Below, piece after piece: positions 11,646 through 19,244 of a DNA stretch of 42,913 nucleotides; the first letter of the stretch is position 1; the number at the start of each line of letters is the position of its first letter. Both the position numbers and the translations under genes were made by a program. This DNA comes from Bacillota bacterium (GTDB lineage: Bacteria > Bacillota > Clostridia > Christensenellales > Aristaeellaceae). The stretch covers positions 1 through 42,913 of the forward strand of contig WRGP01000254.1 in the NCBI GenBank assembly GCA_009787135.1. The letters are read 5' to 3'. Under the pieces are notes generated by a model. It was not told the origin of the DNA. It saw nothing but the letters and a program-made list of their open reading frames with translations, and made no database searches.

Positions 11646-12065
11646 ATGGATAAAAAAACACTGGTCATTGGGGTGATTGGCGCGGATGTACACGCGGTAG
11701 GCATCCAGATTCTCGCGTACGCGTTTGCGGAAGCGGGCTTTGAGGTGATCAACCTGGGCGTCATGGTGTCACAGGAGGAGTATATTGAGGCCGCCATCGA
11801 ATCCGCGGCGGACGCGATTGTCGTCTCGTCGCTCTACGGGCACGGGGAGCTGGACTGCCGGGGGCTGCGTGAAAAGTGCGACGAGGCGGGCCTCACGAAT
11901 ATTTTGCTCTATGTGGGCGGGAATATCGTGGTGGGCAAGCAGCCCTTTGAAGAGGTGGAGAAGCGCTTCCGCGCGATGGGCTTTAGCCGCGTATTCGGCC
12001 CCGGCACGCCGCCCGAGGCGGCCATCGCCGCGCTGAAAGAAGACCTGTACGGTGCGCGGCCATGA
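11646..12065 (+). CDS. glmS: Glutamate mutase (methylaspartate mutase) small subunit S
   Basis: This 139-residue protein is the cobalamin-binding component of glutamate mutase, which interconverts L-glutamate and (2S,3S)-3-methylaspartate by a radical rearrangement. The base-off B12 motif DxHxxG is present as Asp14-Val-His16-Ala-Val-Gly19, where the His is the lower cobalt ligand. VVSSLYG and YVGGNIVVG complete the Rossmann-like B12 fold. Length matches the clostridial subunit (about 137). GGAGGAAGG precedes the ATG, and the gene overlaps glmL by four bases, so translation is probably coupled. Confidence 0.95.
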   Translation: MDKKTLVIGVIGADVHAVGIQILAYAFAEAGFEVINLGVMVSQEEYIEAAIESAADAIVVSSLYGHGELDCRGLREKCDEAGLTNILLYVGGNIVVGKQPFEEVEKRFRAMGFSRVFGPGTPPEAAIAALKEDLYGARP

Positions 12066-13447
12066 AATCCGTGCTGCTCATTGACTTTGGCTCCACCTAT
12101 ACGAAGGCGACCGCGGTGGACATGGACGACGCGCGGATTATAGGCACGGCCAGCAGCTATACCACCGCGGAAACGGATATCGGCGAGGGGTTGGACAGGG
12201 CCCTGGGAACACTTTTTGAAAAGACGGGGCCGCTTGCGTTTGCCGAGCGGTATGCCTGCTCCAGCGCCGCGGGCGGCCTGCGCATGATCGCCTGCGGGCT
12301 GGTGCCATCGCTGACGGTGGAGGCGGCGCGGCGGGCGGCGCTTGGCGCCGGGGCAAAGATAGCCCGGGTATACAGCTATGAACTGATGCGGGAGGACACG
12401 GAAGAGATCGCCTCCCTATCGCCCGATATTCTTTTGCTGACGGGCGGCACGGATGGCGGCAACCGCGCGAACATCGTTCAAAACGCGGAGGCGCTCGCTG
12501 GCGTGCCGGGGGATTTTCCCATTGTCATCGCGGGCAACCGAGCCGCGGCGGCGGAGTGCAAGCGCTTGCTGGAAAACAGCGGGCACGAGGCGATCGTGTG
12601 CGCGAACGTGATGCCTGTGTTCAACCGGCTGAACATAGCGCCTGTACGGGAGGTCATTCGCGGGCTGTTCCTCAGGCGCATCGTGCGCGCGAAAGGGCTT
12701 TCGCGCCAGCAGGGGCTGGTGGACGGGATTTTGATGCCCACCCCCGCGGCGGTTCTGGCCGCGCTGGAGCTGCTTTCAAAAGGCGTCGGCGGCGCGCGCG
12801 GCCTGGGCGATCTTGTGGCGGTGGACCTGGGGGGCGCGACGACGGACGTATACTCCATTGCCGACGGGCTGCCAAGCGGGGCGTCCACGATGCTGAAGGG
12901 ACTGCCGGAGCCGCACGCCAAGCGTACGGTGGAAGGCGATATCGGCATGCGGTACAGTGCGGCGGGCGTGGCGGAGGCGGCCGGCATGGCGAAACTTTGC
13001 GGGCTGTCGGGGCTTCCGGCGGGGGAGATCGAAGGGCTGTTGGCCCTCTTTCGAGAGAAGCCCGGCGTGCTTCCCGGGGCGAACGAATCGCTTGCGCGGC
13101 TGGATACGGCGCTGGCTTCGGCGGCCATGGAGATTGGGCTCATCCGGCACGCGGGCACGCTGGAGAGGGTGTACACGCCCGCGGGCATGACGTACGTGCA
13201 GACGGGCAAGGACCTGACCCGCGTCGGGACGCTGCTGCTGACCGGGGGCAGCCTGGTCCATGGCGGCAGCGCGGACAGGATAGCGCGATACGCGCTGGAG
13301 AGCGGGGACGAGCCGTCGTCGCTCAAGCCGCGCGAGGCTCGCGTGGTGCTGGACAGGCAATATATTGTAGCGGCGATGGGCCTTCTGGGCGAATACTACC
13401 CACAGGCTGCGTTTGCGATGATGCAACGGTCATTTCAAGTGGCATAA
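12062..13447 (+). CDS. glmL: GlmL/MutL, ATPase associated with glutamate mutase
   Basis: The 461-residue protein has an actin/Hsp70-type ATPase fold: phosphate 1 motif near residues 3-18 (LLIDFGSTYTKATAVD), LLTGGTDGG near residue 124, and phosphate 2 motif VDLGGATTDVYS near residue 258. MutL proteins are always found between the S and E genes of glutamate mutase and are thought to help activate or repair the B12 holoenzyme, as reactivases do for diol dehydratases. That role is inferred for the family. The start ATG overlaps the glmS stop. Confidence 0.92.
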   Translation: MKSVLLIDFGSTYTKATAVDMDDARIIGTASSYTTAETDIGEGLDRALGTLFEKTGPLAFAERYACSSAAGGLRMIACGLVPSLTVEAARRAALGAGAKIARVYSYELMREDTEEIASLSPDILLLTGGTDGGNRANIVQNAEALAGVPGDFPIVIAGNRAAAAECKRLLENSGHEAIVCANVMPVFNRLNIAPVREVIRGLFLRRIVRAKGLSRQQGLVDGILMPTPAAVLAALELLSKGVGGARGLGDLVAVDLGGATTDVYSIADGLPSGASTMLKGLPEPHAKRTVEGDIGMRYSAAGVAEAAGMAKLCGLSGLPAGEIEGLLALFREKPGVLPGANESLARLDTALASAAMEIGLIRHAGTLERVYTPAGMTYVQTGKDLTRVGTLLLTGGSLVHGGSADRIARYALESGDEPSSLKPREARVVLDRQYIVAAMGLLGEYYPQAAFAMMQRSFQVA

Positions 13448-13467
13448 CGCTGTAAAGGAGCATGACC

Positions 13468-14916
13468 ATGGAACTGAAAAACAAGCGGATGGAGGAAGGC
13501 GCCTTTATGGCACGGCGCGCGGCGGTGCTTGCCGGGTGGCCGACCGGCGCGCAGGTGGATTTGGACGAGGCGATCGCCTATCAGAAGGCGATTCCCATGA
13601 AAAAGCGCTTTGACGTTACGCTGCGGGACGCGGCCGCGCGGCAGGCGACGCTTGTGCAGCCGCGCGCGGGCGTGCCGCTGATTGACAGGCACATCGAGCT
13701 GCTGCGCCATTTGGAAACAGAAGGGGAAGCGGACCTGCTGCCCACGACGATTGACAGCTATACCCGCCTGAACCGCTATGAGGAGGCGGAGCACGGCATC
13801 AAGGAGAGCATCGCGCAAAGCAAGGCAATGCTCAACGGCTTTCCGGCCGTGAACCATGGCGTAATAGGCTGCCGCCGGGTGACGGAGGCGGTGGAATCCC
13901 CCGTGCAGGTGCGGCATGGGACGCCCGACGCGCGGCTGCTGGCGGAAATCACCCTGGCGGGCGGCTTCACGAGCTTTGAGGGTGGTGGCATTTCCTATAA
14001 TATACCGTATGTGAAAAACGTGCCGATGGACAAGACGCTTGCGGACTGGCAGTACGTGGACCGGCTGACGGGCTATTATGAGGAGAACGGCGTCTCCATC
14101 AACCGCGAACCGTTCGGCCCGCTGACAGGCACGCTGGTTCCCCCGTGCGTGTCGCACGCGGTGGCGGTCATTGAGGCGCTGCTGGCGGCCGAGCAGGGGG
14201 TGCGCGGCGTTACCGTGGGGTACGGGCAGTGCGGCAACCTCACGCAGGACGTGGCCGCGGTTCGCGCGCTGGAAAAGCTCACACGAGAGTATTTGGCGCG
14301 CTTTGGGTATGACTGCGAGGTCACGACCGTGCTGCACCAGTGGATGGGCGGCTTTCCGCAGGATGAATCGAAGGCGTTTGCCGTCATTTCCTGGGGGAGC
14401 GCCGCGGCGGCGCTGGCCAGGGTGACGAAGGTGATCGTCAAGACGCCGCATGAGGCGATGGGCGTGCCGACCAAGGAGGCCAACGCGCAGGGGCTTAGAT
14501 GCACAAAGCAGATGATTTCGATGCTGGCCGACCAGCAGTTCTCCGGCGGCAGGGCGCTTGAGGAGGAAATCGCCATCATTTGCGAGGAAACCCGCTGCAT
14601 CCTGGAAAAAACCCTGGCGCTGGGCGACGGCGATCTGGCCGTGGGCACGGTACGCGCCTTTCAGGCGGGCGTGCTGGATATCCCCTTCGCCCCCAGCCGC
14701 GTCAACGCGGGCAAAATTTTGCCCGCAAGGGATAACCAAGGGGCTGTGCGGTTGCTGGACACGGCGAACCTGCCGTTCTCGGAATCGTTGAAGGCGTTCC
14801 ATAGGGAGAAAATCGCCGAGCGCGCCAAGGCGGAAAAGCGGGACGTGAGCTTTCAGATGGTAATTGACGATATTTACGCCATCAGCAAGGGGCGGCTGGT
14901 GGGAAGGCCGAGGTGA
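13468..14916 (+). CDS. glmE: Glutamate mutase (methylaspartate mutase) epsilon subunit
   Basis: The 482-residue catalytic subunit of glutamate mutase forms the TIM barrel that binds glutamate and contacts the adenosylcobalamin held by GlmS. Family hallmarks are visible: the N-terminal ARRAAVLAGWPTG, VNHGVIGCRRVTEAV, FTSFEGGGISYNIPY, and the substrate-region residues of TVGYGQCGNLTQDVAAVRAL. Length equals the characterised clostridial enzyme (about 485). I prefer the ATG at 13468 because AAGGAG lies seven bases upstream; the ATG at 13462 is only one base from it. A 116-base gap separates it from mal. Confidence 0.95.
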   Translation: MELKNKRMEEGAFMARRAAVLAGWPTGAQVDLDEAIAYQKAIPMKKRFDVTLRDAAARQATLVQPRAGVPLIDRHIELLRHLETEGEADLLPTTIDSYTRLNRYEEAEHGIKESIAQSKAMLNGFPAVNHGVIGCRRVTEAVESPVQVRHGTPDARLLAEITLAGGFTSFEGGGISYNIPYVKNVPMDKTLADWQYVDRLTGYYEENGVSINREPFGPLTGTLVPPCVSHAVAVIEALLAAEQGVRGVTVGYGQCGNLTQDVAAVRALEKLTREYLARFGYDCEVTTVLHQWMGGFPQDESKAFAVISWGSAAAALARVTKVIVKTPHEAMGVPTKEANAQGLRCTKQMISMLADQQFSGGRALEEEIAIICEETRCILEKTLALGDGDLAVGTVRAFQAGVLDIPFAPSRVNAGKILPARDNQGAVRLLDTANLPFSESLKAFHREKIAERAKAEKRDVSFQMVIDDIYAISKGRLVGRPR

Positions 14917-15032
14917 ATACAATATGGGCGCTATCAGCAAGAATTGGTGGAAGAGCCACGGCGTGATCATGAATTTGCTGTATTTGCGAGGCATGGGAAA
15001 GTTATAACGCATTATTGAAGGGGGTCTGACGG

Positions 15033-16283
15033 ATGAAAATCACGCGTTTACTCTGCGCGAAGGGAACCACGGGCTTTTTCTTTGACGACCAAAAGGCGAT
15101 CAAGGCCGGCGCCGTAGCGGATGGCGCGACGTACCGGGGCGCGCCGCGGACGCCGGGGTTTTCCGCGGTGCGGCAGGCGGGCGAGGCGGTGTCTGTGCTG
15201 CTGGTGCTGGAAAATGGGGAAATCGGCTGGGGGGACTGCGCGGCGGTGCAGTATTCCGGCGCGGGCGGGCGCGATCCGCTTTTTCTGGCGGAGGCGTTCA
15301 TCCCGGTGATTGAAAAATATGTGGCGCCCGTGCTGACCGGCGAGGAGGCGGAGGGGTTCCGCCGCCTGTGCGTGAAGCTGGAGGACATCCGTGTGGACGG
15401 GAAGCCGCTGCATACCGCCATCCGCTACGGCGTCTCCCAGGCGATTTTGGACGCGGTAGCCAAGGCGTCCAGGCTCAACATGTGCGACGTGGCGGCGCGG
15501 GAGTACGGCACGCGGGTAGCGGAGGAAATGATCCCCATCTTCACGCAGTCGGGCGACAGCCGCTATGAAAATGTGGACAAGATGATCATGAAAGGCGCGC
15601 AGGTGCTGCCCCACGGGCTCATCAACAATATGGAAGAAAAGCTGGGCGCGGACGGCGGGCTGCTGCTCGGCTATGTGGCGTGGCTGCGGGAGCGTATTTT
15701 GCAGCTACGGGTGGACGAACAGTACGCGCCTGTGCTGCACATCGACTGCTACGGCACGATTGGGCAGGCGTTTGGCAATGAAAACTATGGCGCGATGGCG
15801 GACTACCTGCAAACGCTGGAGGCGGCGGCCAAGCCGTTTATCCTCCGCATCGAAGGGCCGATGGATTCTGGCAGCCGAGACCGGCAGATGAAGGATTTGG
15901 CCGCGCTGACCGCGATGCTGGACAGCCGGGGCATCAACGTGGAACTGGTGGCCGACGAGTGGTGCAACACGTTTGAGGACGTGAAATACTTTGCGGACAA
16001 CCGCGCTGGGCACATGATCCAGATCAAGACGCCGGATCTCGGCTCGGTGCACAACACGGCGGAGGCGGTTCTGTATTGCAAGGCCAAGGGCATCGGCGCG
16101 TATCAGGGCGGAACGTGTAATGAAACGGACCGCTCCGCGCAGGTTTGCGTGCATATCGCGCTGGCCACGCAGCCCGCGCAGATACTGGCCAAGCCCGGCA
16201 TGGGCGTGGATGAGGGGTATATGGTTGTGTATAATGAACTGCGGCGCGCGCTGGCGCTGCGCAAAGCGGGGATTGGGGTATAA
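15033..16283 (+). CDS. mal: Methylaspartate ammonia-lyase (beta-methylaspartase)
   Basis: This enolase-superfamily enzyme removes ammonia from 3-methylaspartate to give mesaconate. The 416-residue protein has the Mg ligands Asp238 (HIDCYG), Glu273 (RIEGPMD) and Asp308 (VADEWCN), the catalytic Lys332 (QIKTPDLG) and His194 (VLPHGLIN), numbered almost exactly as in the Clostridium tetanomorphum enzyme. AAGGGGGT lies eight bases before the ATG. Its place between glutamate mutase and the AtuA gene, in an operon that starts with mesaconase, makes the pathway assignment firm. Confidence 0.96.
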   Translation: MKITRLLCAKGTTGFFFDDQKAIKAGAVADGATYRGAPRTPGFSAVRQAGEAVSVLLVLENGEIGWGDCAAVQYSGAGGRDPLFLAEAFIPVIEKYVAPVLTGEEAEGFRRLCVKLEDIRVDGKPLHTAIRYGVSQAILDAVAKASRLNMCDVAAREYGTRVAEEMIPIFTQSGDSRYENVDKMIMKGAQVLPHGLINNMEEKLGADGGLLLGYVAWLRERILQLRVDEQYAPVLHIDCYGTIGQAFGNENYGAMADYLQTLEAAAKPFILRIEGPMDSGSRDRQMKDLAALTAMLDSRGINVELVADEWCNTFEDVKYFADNRAGHMIQIKTPDLGSVHNTAEAVLYCKAKGIGAYQGGTCNETDRSAQVCVHIALATQPAQILAKPGMGVDEGYMVVYNELRRALALRKAGIGV

Positions 16284-16333
16284 TGTTTTGAGGCTGGAAC
16301 GGAATTGTGCGGGGCTGGAGAGGAGTTTTCTGG

Positions 16334-17695
16334 ATGGCGCAAGAGGAATTTAGAATTTTATCCACCACGGCTATTTTAGGCTACGGGTTCCCCATGGCCT
16401 CCTTTGAGGCGGGCATGGCCCGCAAGCCGCACCTGATCGCGGCGGACGCGGGCTCCAGCGATCCGGGGCCGTATTATTTGGGCGCGGGCGTGAGCTTTAC
16501 GGACCGGGGCGCGGTGAAGCGCGACCTTGAGATCATGCTGAGCGCGGCGGTGGAGCACGGCATTCCCGTGGTGATCGGCACGGCGGGCGGCAGCGGCGCG
16601 AACGCGCACGTGAATTGGTGCCGAGAGATCGTGGAGGAGATTGCCCGCGAGGGGAACCTGCACTTCAAAATGGCCGTGATCCGCGCGGAAATTCCCAAGG
16701 AGACGGTGCGAAAGGCGCTGCGCGGCGGCAAGGTGACGCCGCTGCACCCCGCGCCGCCGCTGACAGAGGAAAACCTGGATGAAACGGTATGCATTGTTGG
16801 GCAGATGGGCGTTGAACCCGTCATCAAGGCGCTGGATCAAGGCGCGCAGGTGGTGGTGGCCGGGCGCGCGTACGACCCTGTGTGCTTTGCGGCCGCGGCC
16901 ATGCGCGCGGGGTATGACCAGGGGCTGGCGACACACCTTGGCAAGATTCTCGAATGCGCGTCCATCGCCGCCGTGCCCGGCAGCGGCTCGGACTGCATGT
17001 TTGGATACCTTGGGAAGGACTATTTCCGGCTGGAGCCGCTAAGCCCGGCGCGCAGGTGCACGACGGCCTCCGTCGCGGCGCACACGCTCTATGAGAAGAC
17101 GAACCCCTACGTATTGCCGGGCCCCGGCGGGTCGCTGGATTTGACGGAGACGAAATTTGAGCAGGAAACGGAGCGCATCGCCCGCGTGTCGGGCAGCAAA
17201 TTTGTCCCTGCCCGGCGGTATACGGTCAAGCTGGAAGGCGCGAGACGGATCGGGTATCGGACGGTATCCATCGCGGGCACGCGGGACCCTGTGATGATGC
17301 GGGAGATAGACGCCGTCACGCGGGGGGTGCGCGAGCGCGTGGCGGATAACTTCAAGGGCGCGGCGTTTGAGTATACGCTTCATTTCATTCTCTATGGCCG
17401 GGACGGCGTGATGGGCAGCCTGGAGCCCACGCCCGTGATAGACGGGCATGAGCTGGGCATTGTCATTGAGGCGGTGGCGGATACGCAGGCGCACGCGGAC
17501 ACCATCTGCGCCTTCGCGCGCTCCACGATGCTGCACTATGGGTATGAGGGCCGCCGGGCCACGGCGGGGAATTTGGCGTTTCCCTATTCGCCCAGCGACT
17601 TTCACGCGGGGGAAGTGTTTGTGTTCAGCGTGTATCATCTTTTGGAAGTGGAAGATCCTTGCGCGCTGTTCCCGGCGGAGCATGCGGAGATATGA
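16334..17695 (+). CDS. AtuA-like (DUF1446) protein of the methylaspartate operon
   Basis: The 453-residue product belongs to the family named after AtuA of acyclic terpene utilisation. The start at 16334 has GAGAGGAG nine bases upstream. The N-terminal half is well conserved: GYGFPMASFEAGM, LIAADAGSSDPGPYYLG, GTAGGSGANAHV, then VVVAGRAYDPVCFAAAAM. No metal or nucleotide motif is obvious. Biochemical function is not established for this family. Its position directly after mal, and its pairing with the DUF4387 gene next door, suggests a step or accessory role beyond mesaconate or citramalate. No citramalate lyase or CoA-transferase gene is in the window, so a role in citramalate handling is a hypothesis only. 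Confidence 0.8.
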   Translation: MAQEEFRILSTTAILGYGFPMASFEAGMARKPHLIAADAGSSDPGPYYLGAGVSFTDRGAVKRDLEIMLSAAVEHGIPVVIGTAGGSGANAHVNWCREIVEEIAREGNLHFKMAVIRAEIPKETVRKALRGGKVTPLHPAPPLTEENLDETVCIVGQMGVEPVIKALDQGAQVVVAGRAYDPVCFAAAAMRAGYDQGLATHLGKILECASIAAVPGSGSDCMFGYLGKDYFRLEPLSPARRCTTASVAAHTLYEKTNPYVLPGPGGSLDLTETKFEQETERIARVSGSKFVPARRYTVKLEGARRIGYRTVSIAGTRDPVMMREIDAVTRGVRERVADNFKGAAFEYTLHFILYGRDGVMGSLEPTPVIDGHELGIVIEAVADTQAHADTICAFARSTMLHYGYEGRRATAGNLAFPYSPSDFHAGEVFVFSVYHLLEVEDPCALFPAEHAEI

Positions 17696-17774
17696 GCATG
17701 AAAAGGAAATGGGTATCGGGCCTGGCGATGGGGGTTGGATTGGCAATTCAAGCGGAATGAGGGGGTGTACTCAC

Positions 17775-18092
17775 ATGAACGTAAACCTTAAGGATATCGC
17801 GGGCATTATCCGCAGCAAGAACTCTGGGCCGTATGAGCTGACGCTGGATATACTGTTTTCCACGCGGGAATGGTACGAACGCGTGCGGGACGCGAAGGCC
17901 ATCCATGAGGGCGTGGTGTGTGCGCTCTACAAAATTCCGCCGGAGAAGATCATCAACATCGTCCACTTTGAGCCTGCGGACGCGATCAAGATTACCATCG
18001 CGCGGCCCCTGTGCTCGGGGGACCCGGGCGAGACGGATGTGTATGGCGCGCAGCAGCACGCGCCTTTGCTGAACCTGGCGATAGAGTGTTGA
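17775..18092 (+). CDS. DUF4387-family protein
   Basis: This 105-residue protein (NLKDIAGIIRSKNSGPYELT near the start, LCSGDPGETDVYGAQQHAPL near the end) matches the DUF4387 family. DUF4387 proteins are found as partners of, or fused to, AtuA-like proteins, as here, so the two probably form one functional unit. The conserved segment IIRSKNAGP-like and the C-terminal GDPGETDVYGAQQH are the family signatures. GAGGGGGTG precedes the ATG. Eighty bases of spacer separate it from the AtuA gene and 136 from the next gene. Function unknown. Confidence 0.78.
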   Translation: MNVNLKDIAGIIRSKNSGPYELTLDILFSTREWYERVRDAKAIHEGVVCALYKIPPEKIINIVHFEPADAIKITIARPLCSGDPGETDVYGAQQHAPLLNLAIEC

Positions 18093-18228
18093 GGGTGGAG
18101 CGGCCCGCGCGGCGGGGCATAGAAAAGACGTATAGAAAAGTTGGCCATACATGCCGGCAATGAGCGTCTTGCGGGGGCTCATCATAACCCTGTATCCTGG
18201 TAAGACGTACGCATAAGGAGGTTCAGCC

Positions 18229-19152
18229 ATGCCCGTCATCGGACGCCCCACCTTGGACGACCACTGTCTGTACAGCGTATATTTCGCGCCCCGTGGGGCG
18301 GCGCGCATGATGGAGATGGGGATGCAGATCAGCCAGCGCCACCTGAGCCCCTTTGACCGCCTGATCGGAGCGGTTGGCGAGGCGGGATCTGGCAAGAGCA
18401 TCTTGCTTCGCGGCATGTTCCCGGGGTTGGAGCTGTCCAACGACGACAACGGGGTAAACGTACGCCCGCTGCCCATTTTGGACATCGGCGGCGGCGGGTT
18501 TTATGAGCCGCACACCTATCATATTGACATGCGGTTTGAAATGGCGTTTACACAGACGCACGTGCTGGCGCAAGCGGTGCGGGAGGCGCTCCGCCTTGGC
18601 CGGCGGGTCGTGGTGGAACACTTTGAACTTTTATATCCGCATATCGATATGAACGCGGAACTGCTCATCGGCGTGGGGGAGGATATCATCGTGACGCGGC
18701 CGACGATCTTTGGCCCGGAACCGCGGGATCTGGCCGAGATCACGCATCGGTCCATCCGCTACCGGCGCATGGCGCACACGGCGGAGGATCTGGCGGAAAG
18801 ATATCTGTGGGAGCCGTGCCACGGGGAATATGAGCACTCGGATGTGCGGCACGGGTTCGTGCTAAAGTTTGAACAGTGCCCTGAAGTGAACCTTGAGCAG
18901 ATGGAGGAATGGGTGCTGCAGCAGATCGCGCGCGATTTGCCCGTGTGCTATGTGGACGACGGCCATATCCGTTTTGGGGAAAAGCTGCACCGGTGCACCG
19001 GGCCGCGGATGCATGTCAAGTCCACGGGGGAGATTGAAAATTTCCGCATGCTGCATGAGTATAAGTTTGATCCCATGGATAACAAATATTTGATGGTAGG
19101 GCTTGTGGGAGAGCCCATCGCGGATATGCGCGACCTGAATAAGATTACCTAA
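18229..19152 (+). CDS. P-loop kinase-like protein with C-terminal tRNA-synthetase SAD-type domain
   Basis: The 307-residue protein combines two parts. Residues about 42-165 are a P-loop NTPase with Walker A GEAGSGKS (50-57) and a uridine-kinase-like layout (NDDNGVNVRP near 71-80, VVVEHFELLYPH near 128-138). Residues about 178-295 align by eye with the second additional domain of threonyl/alanyl-tRNA synthetases: MAHTAEDLAERYL in place of the HxxxH helix, GFVLKFE, then C256-TGPRM-H262-VKSTGEIENFRML, like the CRGPH...STG segment of ThrRS. Known clostridial kinase/SAD fusions have the order TGS-SAD-kinase; here the kinase is first and TGS is missing. AAGGAGG precedes the ATG. It is the last gene of the glutamate mutase operon. 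Substrate unknown; a nucleotide- or aminoacyl-related role is inferred. Confidence 0.7.
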   Translation: MPVIGRPTLDDHCLYSVYFAPRGAARMMEMGMQISQRHLSPFDRLIGAVGEAGSGKSILLRGMFPGLELSNDDNGVNVRPLPILDIGGGGFYEPHTYHIDMRFEMAFTQTHVLAQAVREALRLGRRVVVEHFELLYPHIDMNAELLIGVGEDIIVTRPTIFGPEPRDLAEITHRSIRYRRMAHTAEDLAERYLWEPCHGEYEHSDVRHGFVLKFEQCPEVNLEQMEEWVLQQIARDLPVCYVDDGHIRFGEKLHRCTGPRMHVKSTGEIENFRMLHEYKFDPMDNKYLMVGLVGEPIADMRDLNKIT

Positions 19153-19182
19153 TTTTTACATTCTGAATTCATATATATAGTA

Positions 19183-19211
19183 TTGACATGGCGCAAGCAC
19201 CTCAATATAAT
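19183..19211 (+). promoter_or_regulatory. Consensus sigma-A promoter of nrdDG
   Basis: TTGACA (19183-19188), a 17-base spacer and TATAAT (19206-19211) are both perfect consensus hexamers. The predicted start is near 19218, about 27 bases before the nrdD ATG. An A/T palindrome-like stretch (CATATATATAG, 19170-19180) sits just upstream and is the kind of sequence found in NrdR boxes, but I cannot recognise a full pair of boxes. Confidence 0.85.
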
Positions 19212-19244
19212 GGGGAAGCTCATGAGCGGGAAGGGATGTTTTGC

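Noticed and set aside
13435..15012. Leftward open frame of 525 codons
   Set aside because: It lies antisense to glmE, whose conserved residues are clear. The frame is open because of high GC codon bias; its product is His/Arg/Gln-rich and unlike a real protein.
19160..19182. NrdR boxes upstream of nrdD
   Set aside because: There is one A/T-rich CATATATATAG stretch, but no pair of 16-base boxes at the expected spacing could be recognised.
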